From Calycina herbarum (lineage: Eukaryota; Ascomycota; Leotiomycetes; Helotiales; Pezizellaceae): 64,000 nt of DNA. A program made the position numbers and the translations under genes. Of the stretch, positions 9,301-19,482 are shown one piece after another; the stretch's first letter is position 1; each line of letters starts with the position of its first letter. A model generated the notes under the pieces. The model worked only from the letters and a program-made list of their open reading frames with translations. It did no database searches and had not been told where the DNA came from. Where the stretch lies: positions 124,001 to 188,000 of the forward strand of contig LLEY01000088.1 in assembly GCA_001414485.1 (NCBI GenBank), written 5' to 3'.

Positions 9301-12300
9301 TAATAGGTAGCTTTAACCGATCGTATTAAACTTATAGATAAGGAGCTTAAAGTACGAGGATATAGAACCTAGATTAAAAATAACGAAGGAATTAGTAGTA
9401 TATAAGATACTAATAATAATAAGGATCTACTCCTTAAAGAATATTATAATATATAATCAGTAATAGAATCTAAGTAACCTTTTTAAGTAGAATACGAATT
9501 ACTACTATTAACTAGTTCTTTAGAAACATCGGATTCATCTTCTAGTTTAGAAGAAGAAATAAAGAATAAAGACCCCGAAGTTAGAGAAACTTAGGTTTTC
9601 CTTAGAACCTTTAAATAAGGAAATCGATAGACATATATTGATAATTAGAAACTAGATTTCTAGAGTCCTTATATAATATAAGAAGTTAACCTAACTATCT
9701 TAATAACGTATATAGTTATAAGTAATAACCCTAAAACAATAACTCTAGTTAGCCTAATTACTAGATAGAAGACTATTAAAGAGAAGAAACCAGAACAGGA
9801 ACGTCGACTAATTAAAAAACCTAGCCACCTTAAGATAGAGGATATATAGAAAATATACAATATATCAGATAAAATTAGTATATAGATATAGCAAGTTCTA
9901 ATAGGATTTGTAGAATAAATTAAAAACCCTTTTCTTAGGACACTACCTAAAGATGTTATACTAAAGGAATTCGAGTAATATATTATTATTATGTTAATTA
10001 GAAATGATAGGTTAGTATTTAGGAAATATAACTTATAACAACTGTTTAGTATATTATACTAGGAGTAAAGGGAGCTCGATATAACTAAGTAGGCTAAGAC
10101 AGAACTAGAGGAATTATACTATCTATTAGTAGAAGAACTATAGTTTATAGAAACAGTTTAGGAGACAATAGTATAATAAATATAATATAAACCAAGTCTA
10201 ACTTTAGACTAGTTATTATAGAAACGATTCAAAGGAATATTACTAGAGCCTACTAGAATAGTAGAATATCATCAGATATGTGAAGTAGTATTATCAGATG
10301 AAGAAGGAGTAGTATTCTTTCCTTAGTCCTAGATCAGGGCTGTTAAAGAAAAGAATTTAAGGGATTATATATTTAAAGTTTACTATATAAAACTAGAGAT
10401 AAGTATACTAGAGGCTACTTTAGATTATTTATATATAAGAGAACTATGGTCTATAGAAGCTATTTTAAAAACTAGTTATAAATAGATCTAATATAACTAT
10501 AGAAAAACACTAAAACAATTTATAAGAGAAATTCCTAAAACTATAGAAATTATAGAATATAGATTAGTATATAAGGTAGTATACGCCGATAAGGAAAGAG
10601 TAAGATTCTTTCTATAGTATAAGAATAAGAAGAGAAAGAAGTATAATTAAGAAAATCGATCTTTCGAAGTCTAATATATTAAAGCAAAGTTAGACACTAC
10701 TTTAAGAGAAAGACAGTTAGTAATAACTATAAAAGTAAAAGAGAAAAAGTTATAAGTTATAATAGACTCGGGAGCAACGAGCAACTTTATCTCTTTAACA
10801 GCTTAAGAGAAGCTAAACATTCTAATTAAAGGGATAAGACTATATTAACTAGGAGTAGTTAATAGAACAGATGTTATATATTAAAACGGAATTATTAATT
10901 AGTAAACTATTCTAATAGAGATTAATATTAAAGGACACTATTTAGATATATAATTTAATATCGTTAAAATAGGAAGTAAGGAAGTAATACTTAGTATACT
11001 ATAGATTTAGGAACATAATCTAGAAATCAACTAGAAGACTAGAACAATAACCTTTAGTCGATACAAATACGTAGGTTTATATTTATAACTTCAAAGCTAG
11101 AACGAGGTTAGCGCTACCTCTTCTAAAGCGCTAGGACACCTCGCCTAGGGTCCTCTACAGGTTAGCAAGAAAGCTAATAACGAAATACCTATATAGTACA
11201 GAGAATTTAGAGCTTTGTTCAAAAACCTGGAAGACTTATAAGCCTTGCTAGAACATCGCTTATAGGATTATAAGATTAAATTAAAAGAGGATTATCACCT
11301 CTTAAAGTAGAAGCTTCAGCTATATAACTAGAAAAGCCTATAGAGAATAGAAAGTTATATAAAGGAAGGTATTAAGAAGAGATATATTAGAAGATCTAAG
11401 TCGCTAATTACCTTAAACATGCTTATTATTAAGAAAAAAGACGACCTAGATAGAAGAGTATATATTAATTACTAAGAAGTAAATTACGCTATAGTTAAGA
11501 ACGCTTACCTATTACTACCTAGCTAATACTTATAAGATAAGTTAGGCAAGGTAGTACGATTTATAAAACTAGATTAACAAAACGCCTATAAACTTATATA
11601 AATAAAAGTCAGAGACGAATAGAAGATAGTATTTACCTTACTATCGAGCCTTTATAAATATACAGTTATACTATTTAGACTCTATAATATACTGGCTATA
11701 TATTAGAGATAAAATAATAACATTTTAGGAGATCTTCTAAGAGTAATAGTAATTTATTACCTAGATAATATCTTAATCTTCTTAGAAAAAGAAGAAGAAT
11801 ATAAAAGACATATAAGAGAAGTTTTATAATAACTTATAAAAGTAAACTCTCGGTTGAAACTCTTAAAATACGAGTTTAGAGTAACTTAGACACTTTTCCT
11901 AAGATGGGTATTTAGCTTAGAGAAAATAGAAATAAATCTAGTAAAGATCTAAGACATCTTAAACTAGAAATTACTAGAGAATATAAAAGATGTACAGTCC
12001 TTCCTTAGATTTATAAACTTCTGTTGTCCGTTTATATAAGACTATATAAAGATTGCTAAACTAATATTAGGACTGGTTAAGAAAGCTATTAAGTTTATAT
12101 AGAATAAATAGGTAGAGGAAGCTTTCTAGAAAATTAAAGCAAAGTTTATAGAAAAACCTATTCTATACGATTTTAACGTAGATAAACCTAGTATAATCGA
12201 AACAGACGTCTTAGACATAGTAGTAGGTATAGTTCACCTATAGCTAGATAATAAGGGAAAACTTATACCTATTATATATTATTCTAAGACATTTAACCTA

Positions 12301-13975
12301 GTATAATAAAACTATAGTATATTTAATAAAGAACTGCTTACTATAGTATTAGCTTTAGAACACTAGAGAATTTATTTATAGTTAGTAAAGTACCTAGTTA
12401 TAGTTTTATCCGACTACGAGAACCTTAGGACATTTACAACTACTAAGGAACTTACGACTAGACGATTAGCTAGATGGTCAGAGATATTAGGAGGATTTAA
12501 CATTGTTATTTAACATATAAAAGGAACGTTAAATGCTCGAGCTAATACTCTTAGCTAGAAACCCGGATACGAGGGAAATAAAGAGTATAAGAAGATTACA
12601 ATCTTAAAAACTCTTAAGAACAGAGACTTAGTACCTACTATATACGAGATAGTAGCAACGAATAACATCTAGATAGATAAAATTCAAGATATATACAAAG
12701 GTTATAATCAGTACGTAAAAGGGAAGTTATAGGTTCTCAGCTCGTATATAAAGGAGTTCGTATAAGAATACTATGCTATACCCGCTTACGGTTACTAAGG
12801 AATTCATAGAACACTCTAGAGGATAAGATAATACTACTATGTTAATCGGTTATCCGCGATAGTTAAGGAAGTAATAGCAGAATATAATACCTATACTAGG
12901 AATAAGGCTTTCCGCTATACTCCTTATAGATAGATGAACACTACTCTAATACTATAGATATCTTAGAAATCAATATCTATAGATTTTATTATTAAACTAC
13001 TAAAATCTAAAGATCTAATAATAGGAGTTAAATATAATATAATCCTAGTTATTATAGAACGACTTACGAAGTATATAATTCTTATAGTATATATAGAGTT
13101 AAGTACTGTTAAGGAATTAGCATTTATATTCCTTAGGGAAGTAGTCTTAAGACATAGACTACTAGAAGAGATACTCTTAGATAGAGATAAGCTCTTTACC
13201 TTAAAATTTTAGATCGCTCTTATAAAACGATTAGGTATAAAAAGAAAGCTCTCTATAGCTTTCCACCTTTAAATAAATAGAGGAAACGAACAGATAAATT
13301 AAGTAGTTAAAATATACCTTTGTTATTATATAAACTACTAGTAAGACAACTAGGTAGAACTACTACCCTTAGCATAGTTTGCCTATAATAGTTTAGTAAC
13401 AGAAATAACACTTATTACGCTATTCTATGCTAATTTTAGGTATAAATTATTAGTATATCAAGAACCGCTGTCTACGACTATTAATAACTAACTTACTTAT
13501 GTTTAAGTCTCGAAAATCAAAAGTCTATATAAGGAACTTATAAAGGACTTGTAGTTTATAGCTAAAAGAAATATATACTACTATAATAAACGACGTAGTT
13601 AGGAGCTAACGCTAAAAGAGGGGGATAAAGTCTACTTAGTACGAAAAAACATTAATATAAAAAGACTAAGTAATAAACTAGATTATAAAAAACTTAGACT
13701 ATTTAAAATTAAATAAGTTAAAGGACCTTTGAATTATAAATTAGCGTTACTAAAGATAATAAACATCTACCTAGTATTCTATATATCCCTACTCGAACTA
13801 GCACTACCGGGAGCACCACCAGCCTCACTTATAGAAATTTAACTAGTAAACCTAAACACTGAGTATAAAGTTAAGAGGATTCTTAACTATAGACTTATCA
13901 GAGGACAGGTCAGGTATTTAATAAAATGGTTAGATTACCTATATTTAGAAAATACTTAGGAACCTAGAAAAAATA
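9301..13975 (+). pseudogene. gypsy-1 pol relic (protease, RT, RNase H, integrase, chromodomain)
   Basis: Recognisable islands in order: protease D-S-G-A-T-S-N-F near 10765; RT with the catalytic box reading YLDN instead of YLDD near 11758; RNase H / connection around 12170-12400; integrase zinc-binding and core regions at 12780-13400; and a chromodomain at about 13860-13975 (YLIKWLDYLYLENT, then EPRKNISQYSEEL). The chromodomain places it among chromoviruses, which use it to target chromatin marks. Dozens of TAG/TAA codons and the YLDN change show that it is dead. The same YLDD-to-YLDN change occurs independently in gypsy-2. Confidence 0.8.
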
Positions 13976-14581
13976 TTAGCCAGTACTCGGAGGAACTTCA
14001 GGAGTTCCACTGTCGAAACCTAAGTCTGCCCACATCGCGTGGTCAGCAGGAAAGGACTCAAGAAAGGCTGGGTCGAGGCCCAGAGCGAGGGCAGGGTCGG
14101 AAACGTCGGGCGTAGGGAGGGCGGCCAGCCTGGCAGCCTCTTCTTCCATCCGCTTCTTTCCTTCCTCCTTCTCCTTTTCCTTTCTTTCCAATTCTTCAGC
14201 AGCCTCCAGCTCCTCAAGGGAGTTAAGACCAGCTGCTATCATTCTCTGCTTCCAGGCGTAAAGCAGCTTCTTCTGCTTATTAACCCGGAGGACTTTCGCC
14301 ATGGCCTCATCGGCCTCGTCCTCTAGTCGTTGGATCTGCGCATCCACGGACTCCCAATCTCGAATAGTCGGCATACAGTTCACCTCGCGAACGTCGCAAG
14401 TCTTGCCATTCTTCGTATAACGACCGCAGCGATTCAGATTTTTATCTCGAGGGGCGACACATTCATTTGCAAAACCAGCTTTCAAACATCGGGTACAGGG
14501 TGCCATTTTTATTCCAGACAAGTTGATTTCTTTTCTAAGGGCGATACACTCGGTGCGTTTTGTTGAACGATCGGGTAGCAT
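13976..14581 (-). CDS. Antisense ORF of gypsy-1: Cys-rich, coiled-coil, acidic protein
   Basis: A 201-codon uninterrupted frame runs on the strand opposite to gag-pol, between the chromodomain and the 3' LTR. Residues 29-62 read C-x2-C-x8-C-x10-C-x2-Y-x6-C, one residue away from a fungal Zn(II)2Cys6 cluster; the Tyr codon TAT could be a mutated TGT. Met26 is an alternative start directly before the cluster. Residues about 75-105 and 115-150 are charged and predicted coiled coil (QIQRLEDEADEA, EAAEELERKEKEKEEGKK). The tail is acidic/proline-rich (LGLDPAFLESFPADH). A homologous but mutated frame sits at the same place in gypsy-2. It may be a DNA-binding accessory protein; function is inference. 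Confidence 0.7.
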   Translation of the reverse strand: MLPDRSTKRTECIALRKEINLSGIKMAPCTRCLKAGFANECVAPRDKNLNRCGRYTKNGKTCDVREVNCMPTIRDWESVDAQIQRLEDEADEAMAKVLRVNKQKKLLYAWKQRMIAAGLNSLEELEAAEELERKEKEKEEGKKRMEEEAARLAALPTPDVSDPALALGLDPAFLESFPADHAMWADLGFDSGTPEVPPSTG

Positions 14582-14671
14582 AGTGAAAAGAGAAGAAGGC
14601 TGCTAGCCTTCTGACGATATTTCTTAGGTCGTACTTAAGCGTAGGGACACGCTAAGCTAAGAAGGGGATAG

Positions 14672-15103
14672 TGTCACGAATCACGTACACACGTGATAAG
14701 TAAAGACCAGGCAGCGTCCTGACAGGTTAAGCACTATCGGAATACTCTTATAGTAGATAGGGATCGGTTAGGTTAGCTAAGCGATCCAAGGATTTCATTA
14801 TAATGATCACGTGACGAAAGGGACCGCTGGATCGCTAGGCGAACCAGCTCGTTAGATCGCCAGCTCAACGAGCGAGTTGGCTACCTAGGGGAACGAAGGT
14901 TCTATATAAGACTAGCACGTCTGCCATTAGATAGGAGCTTCGTGCTCAACTTTAGTTATCAATCTTATCATATTATTTGACATCTTTGATACAAGTAACG
15001 AGTTCACTTCCAAGTGAACAACCCGGCGCATCTGTACTTCTTACCTGCATACCAACCTTCGAGACTTAGTCATCTTTGTTTAGTTCGTTTGAGTTTCGTT
15101 ACA
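14672..15103 (+). repeat. 3' LTR of gypsy-1
   Basis: The second 432-bp LTR is followed directly by the CTTGA target duplication. It carries the TATATAA box at 14903-14909. Compared with the 5' copy, the visible differences are transitions. Confidence 0.92.
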
Positions 15104-15159
15104 CTTGATCAATCAGGCTACTTGATAGTAAACTAGCACTATTCGAGTTCACTTTCTCT

Positions 15160-15495
15160 TTGACAGAGCCTAAACTCAACACTGGATTCTTGACAGAGGC
15201 TGTTCGTGTAATTCAGGACTTGGAGTTGCATGATGTTTTGGGGGTCCGATATTTCGAACAGCACGATACTCAGTCTTCGGTTGAGATTACACATGGAAAC
15301 GCGAATGTCATGGTGCTACGAGGAGAACTTTTAGATTCGTAACTCATCGATGTATTCTGGGTCTTCAATGAGGATGAAAACGACAAGTGCTACTGCAGAG
15401 AAAGGCGCACGCCACCTTTGGTTTGCGTTGCGAGAGTGGCGAGGTGATCCGGAGGCATATTTTGGTGATCTAGGAGCTTGGGCTAAGCGAGGATG
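15160..15495 (+). pseudogene. Hypothetical gene fragment, frameshifted
   Basis: One frame (15160-15342) reads TEAVRVIQDLELHDVLGVRY and so on to a TAA. A second frame continues plausibly (HLWFALREWRGDPEAYFGDL) to a TGA at 15493-15495. The pieces look like parts of one protein separated by a stop and a frame change. I do not recognise the family. It lies directly right of gypsy-1; no matching fragment is visible on the left side of the element. Confidence 0.3.
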
Positions 15496-15990
15496 AAGGA
15501 GCTAGTGTTGATTCAGCGATGTGACGGATTATATACGATCACTGATCGACTTTCCTGCTCTCTGTCTTGCTTGCGATATTCTACTTGATTCCAACAATCT
15601 CCCATTGATGAATTTGACAAAGGGTGAGAAGACTTAGAAAGGAGGGCTGTTAACCGAAAAATATAGAAAAAAGGTACAATATATGTTATTAACGGTTCGC
15701 GAGACGTTACCCCGATACTTCCCTACCTCGGAGGATCGACGGGAAAGCATTTAAAAAGCCAAAGAAAAGGGCTCGGCCGGTAGAACTACACCAGTCTTAA
15801 GACGCTGTTTGAAGATGGGGATGCTTTCAAGGTGATCGGCTGTTTGGGAGTGGGCGCATTTGTTTACTGTTAAGTTTTGGGGAAATCTGTATGATATAAT
15901 GATATCTATGAAAATGACTGATTTGTATGATTAACCCCGCAATTGTTTGATCTATGACGTTGCTGGGCATAGCAAGTAGATAAGGAACCT
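15496..15990. other. Gene-free stretch
   Basis: No supported gene or repeat was found in about 500 bp between two gene fragments. Confidence 0.3.
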
Positions 15991-16080
15991 TCACCTTTCC
16001 TTCTTCTTGTCATCCACCTTCTTGTCATCCAGCTCCTTATTATCTAACTTCTTATCATCTAACTTCTTATCGTCCGAGAT
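15991..16080 (-). repeat. 15-bp tandem repeat encoding Lys/Asp-rich tail
   Basis: On the minus strand five imperfect 15-bp units encode DDKKL-DDKKL-DNKEL-DDKKV-DDKKK followed by ER and a TGA at 15991-15993. The reading frame stays open upstream for some 30 codons without a recognisable domain. It may be the C-terminal end of a decayed gene. The plus-strand reading (Leu/Ser-rich) is the less likely one. Confidence 0.4.
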
Positions 16081-16743
16081 CCTCGTAATAAGGTGTATAA
16101 TTTTCGGATGTCGTGAGGATTGTGAAAATTTGTGTTGGATTTCTTCTCATAAAGTATATCCCCTCAGATGCCACCAGGAACACCAAAAAGTGCTCTTGGT
16201 GCCTCAGGCACCCATGCATATGAAATGGAACATCAAAACATCAATTTATTACTCTATTCTTTAGTAAAGTGACTACTAACATGCCAGAAGATACGCGATT
16301 TGATACCACCGATAAAGGGACTCTTAGGCCTAATACTAAGTATAAGTTAGTAAGAATGAGTAAAAAAGGGTTTTGCGTTACTTGTAAGGCATCAAGACCG
16401 ACCTCAAAAGAGAATGGTCCTGGGCGAGATTAAGGAATACGATAGAAAAAGTGAGAGAAGTGTTTTCTACTTTGGTTATAACATGTGATATTTCAATAAT
16501 TAAATCATTCTTAACTCCAACTACTCTGATTAGTAACAGATTTGATAAGTGCGAATATATATTTGAGCCTAAGCCACGTCGGACTTTGTATACTTGCTAT
16601 CGGACTTACGACAAGTAGAAGATGAGGTATAGTTGCCGGGAGAACCCATCGGCATAACAACCCCCGCTCTCGACTTACTTCTTCTTTTCTATATCTACTA
16701 TCGTAACATATCTAGCACAACATTGAAGAAATATATACACACT
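16081..16743. other. Gene-free stretch upstream of the APH-like gene
   Basis: No gene was recognised. The last 100 bases before ATG 16744 are AT- and pyrimidine-rich and could hold its promoter. Confidence 0.3.
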
Positions 16744-17700
16744 ATGCCTACAATCTACGCCGTACGCGAATCTATTCAAGAAATTGACGACAATTCATGG
16801 ATTATAGGGGAAAGGCTTTTGCTTACATTGCAGAAGTCGACGTCATTGTCCGGAGTTTTCTGGAAGGACGATGCGGGTGGTTACTTCGTCTTATCTGAAA
16901 ATCTACCAACCCCATTACCAGCTACTCGCCCTCTCTTACGCAAAGGTCCTATACGCTTATGGTACGACGCAGGAGGCTGTAATGCTGCGTGGCAAATAGG
17001 CTCCGCCTTTCTCAAGGTCCAGAAAATCACAGAGCCGAATCAAACGAAAGAACACGTAACACTGGATTATCTACACCATGAAATCACCGGTCTAGGGACC
17101 TCGATAACCATCCCTGTGGCAATATACCATACGACGCTACACGATCGATATTATCTCTTTACTAGCCGGGTTAAAGGGGAAACACTAGAAGTTGCCTAGC
17201 CTCGCATGTCAGTAGACGAGAAGGAATTATCTGTTCGTCAAGTTGCGGAATTGTGTAAAGTACTAGCCACTCGAAAACGCGATCGGATTTGCGGGGTAGA
17301 TGGCAATGAAATGCCTGAAAACTGGATCGCTCCCTACGATTGCAAGGAGTTTTCTCCCGAAGAGCTGCTTGGATACTCCAAAGACATTGGAATGAAATGC
17401 GACACCTTTATGTTAACACACTGCGACCTGGGACCATCCAACATCCTCGTCGACCTTGCAAACAATTGCCAGGTAGGGGTTATCGACTGGGAGATGGCGG
17501 GGTTCATGCCTCGCGAGTGGCTACGTACGAAATTTTGGGTATGCGGCGCAATGAACCTGGGACTGGATTGCACGGACGAGACTCTCAGGACTGAGTATAG
17601 GAAGATGATAGATTACAAGCTTGCAAAGGAAGGCTTTTCTCACGTGGTGGAGCAGTGGTGGGATCGATACTTCGAACTATACCCAGAAGACAGGGTATAA
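16744..17700 (+). pseudogene. APH-family kinase-like protein with one internal stop
   Basis: From ATG 16744 (MPTIYAVRESIQEIDDNSWI) the frame runs 318 codons to TAA 17698-17700 with a single interruption, TAG at 17197-17199 (codon 152). Both halves are in the same frame. The C-terminal half has the phosphotransferase Brenner motif THCDLGPSN (His226, Asp228, Asn233) and the metal-binding Asp in VIDWE (Asp248), followed by G-F-x-P-R-E-W, as in the large fungal APH (phosphotransferase enzyme family, PF01636-type) group. The N-lobe is present. The stop lies in VA-stop-P, where family members often have Trp; TGG to TAG is a RIP-type change. It is probably inactive unless readthrough occurs. No intron consensus brackets the stop. 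Confidence 0.78.
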
Positions 17701-18087
17701 CCCGATTGTTTTAGTTTTTCCTTCTATACGCGTTGTATTTCCTTCCATACGCGCCGAATAAAACACTTAGCCTACAATCAATATATTCCCGTCACGTAAT
17801 CAATATTTTCCCGTCATAACAAACCCTCATGACCAAAAGAAACCTTAATCCTGTTCAGACGAATCCAGTTCAGACGGGGCTAATTTTTTTTTAAAAAAAC
17901 CCAAACACCCTCTTTTTCGTCGAGAGCAGACAACAGCCTCGATTCCCTCTCTCGCTCAGAATAGCCTAATCGTAGTTAGCTCGTGCGTTCGGGGGCGCTA
18001 GTGAACAAGCAGCTACCTTCGACGTTTGACCCCCTAGGCCGGCTTTTCAGCCGAATACGGTTGAGAGAGTTTCGTCGCGTCGAACAT
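17701..18087. other. Intergenic region
   Basis: A T-run/A-run block at 17883-17900 is the only notable feature; it separates the APH-like relic from the small zinc-ribbon ORF on the other strand. No gene seen. Confidence 0.35.
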
Positions 18088-18237
18088 TTAACCCATTTCT
18101 CCACCACCTTGCCCTCGGCGTCGTAACTCTTCACCAAAATTGTATTCACATAAAATGCAATCCTCGACTGGATTGTTGTAGCCGCACTGAGTGCAGCGCT
18201 TGACCTGGCCGAAGGGACTGCTGTACATGCCCGACAT
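18088..18237 (-). CDS. Small zinc-ribbon protein (49 aa)
   Basis: The ORF starts MSGMYSSPFGQVKRC and has the spacing C15-x2-C18-x8-C27-x2-C30, a four-Cys zinc ribbon, followed by an Arg/Gly-rich tail (LRRRGQGGGEMG). The open frame continues upstream of this ATG to about 18489, but that extension is hydrophobic and featureless and the context ATCATG makes Met at 18237 the better start. The family is not recognised; small two-knuckle proteins of this kind occur in fungi without known function. Base composition is normal. Moderate doubt remains whether it is expressed. Confidence 0.42.
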   Translation of the reverse strand: MSGMYSSPFGQVKRCTQCGYNNPVEDCILCEYNFGEELRRRGQGGGEMG

Positions 18238-18892
18238 GATAGTAATCGAAACCGGAGGCGACGTGAGGAGGAGAGGCGAGATAGAGAGAGTAAGATGTTC
18301 AATAGCAGTTATAATCGAACGACAAATGACACGGTACAGAGACCTAAACGAGTAGAGTTTGTAGGAAAGCCAGCGAGAAATTGGATATTTCAACCTCGAA
18401 AGCGGGGAATGGGAAAACCCCTCTGTTTTATGCCCCGCGAGCCACATAATCAGATTCGCATATGCCACAACTGGGACACCCAACCACACCGTATACCACT
18501 ACACCTCTAGCTTAAGGAAACTCCGGAATAAGAAAATCTTCATGTAGGCTGCAGAGAAACCGGTCTCCCCGCCCACACCGAAAAAAAAACAATAGTTCCA
18601 ACAAACGCCTTTTAGTCATGGCTTGCTTGACTGGCATTAATGCTAGCACGGGCGGACGTAACAAGGCACTGTCTTCTCTGGAGACTGACCAAGCCACCGC
18701 CTCCCTCACGATCCCCAGCACGGCATTCAAAACAACATCTTCTCGTAAAAGTGAATACTGAACTTACGCATCTACTTCCTTCCTCATCCAGCAACACTCC
18801 AACCTGAAGATACCCGAAGTGGCAATTCGAACAGAGTAACTTTTGACATCCAAAATGTAAATCTAATTATCTGCTTCCCAACGGATACAATT
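18238..18892. other. Intergenic region
   Basis: Several short frames occur, none with a family signature. No repeats or RNA genes seen. Confidence 0.3.
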
Positions 18893-19284
18893 TTGACTCT
18901 CCTTAGGCCAGATTACCTTCCCCCCAACCCAATAGCTTTTCCACAAATGATCAGCGAGCTTAAACCGATTAAAGCATGCCCACAGACCCAGAAGTCACCA
19001 CTTCACGGGTCGCGAATCGTCAAAGCTATTCTCAACATCGCTTCTCGACTTAGCTGCGGATACCGCCAGTCGCCAACTCAGCAGTCACCATCTAAATTTC
19101 CTCAATTTTCGATCCTCCCTCCAGAACTTCAATCCAAGATATGGCATTTCGCTATCCCGGCACCACGCCCTCTTCAAAATAATATTAAAGTTGGTGACCG
19201 GGTTCAACGCTTGTTTTTCTAGGGCGTCGATCCCCCTGCGATGCTCGAGGTCTGCAGACGATCCCGCGAAGTACTCTCCCAGCA
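18893..19284 (+). pseudogene. 2EXR-domain protein, N-terminal fragment
   Basis: The frame contains FPQFSILPPELQSKIWHFAI followed by P-x-P-R, the first half of the fungal 2EXR domain (F-x-x-F-x-x-L-P-x-E-[LI]-x-x-x-I-W-x-x-A). After TAG 19220-19222 the same frame continues GVDPPAMLEVCRRSREVLSQ, the second conserved block (P-x-[ML]-L-x-V-C-R-x-S-R) of 2EXR proteins. The reading then runs into a minisatellite (CACTCCATGC...) and the rest of the protein is missing. The gene is therefore broken by both a nonsense codon and a repeat insertion or expansion. 2EXR proteins have no established biochemical role. Confidence 0.65.
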
Positions 19285-19365
19285 CTCCATGCACTCCACG
19301 CTCTCCCATGAATTCCATGCTCTCCCATGCACTCCACGCTCTACCATGCACTCCATGCTCTAATC
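19283..19365. repeat. Short minisatellite of the GCATGGAATTC family
   Basis: On the minus strand, 15-19-bp units such as GAGCATGGAATTCATGG and GAGCGTGGAGTGCATGG repeat about five times. The same unit family forms the large array at 30.5-31.0 kb and appears at 32.7 and 59.2 kb. Here it cuts a 2EXR gene. Confidence 0.65.
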
Positions 19366-19482
19366 GTCGGATCCACCGACGATTAGAGCTTTGCCATCGC
19401 GTCCGCGAGACGATGAGGATTTGCGCTCGTGACTGCTACTACTTGCGGAATCATCTAAAGGTAGCGGGCGGGACTTAGCTAG

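Larger units (their letters stand above)
7857..15103 (+). mobile_element. Ty3/gypsy chromovirus gypsy-1, full length
   Basis: The element is 7,247 bp, bounded by 432-bp LTRs that begin TGTCACGAATCACG and end TTCGTTACA. A 5-bp target duplication CTTGA occurs at 7852-7856 and 15104-15108. Order inside is gag, protease, RT, RNase H, integrase, chromodomain, followed by an antisense ORF and a purine-rich tract (about 14660-14671) before the 3' LTR. Gag-pol is full of TAG/TAA in place of Gln/Trp and cannot be translated. The pattern is RIP-type (CpA to TpA on both strands). The 3' portion from about 13,976 on is much less mutated than the rest. Confidence 0.93.

Noticed and set aside
9669..9860. 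Minus-strand hydrophobic frame
   Set aside because: Chance opening in RIP-mutated pol sequence of gypsy-1.
14039..14566. Plus-strand frames over the antisense ORF
   Set aside because: Low-complexity Leu/Ser/Phe translations opposite the Glu/Lys-rich coiled coil; the minus-strand frame has the Cys motif and a homologue in gypsy-2.
16007..16264. Plus-strand 85-codon Leu/Ser-rich frame
   Set aside because: It is the opposite strand of a Lys/Asp tandem repeat and has no other support.
17976..18302. Minus-strand 108-codon Ser/Arg-rich frame
   Set aside because: Overlaps the zinc-ribbon ORF in another frame and has no motif.
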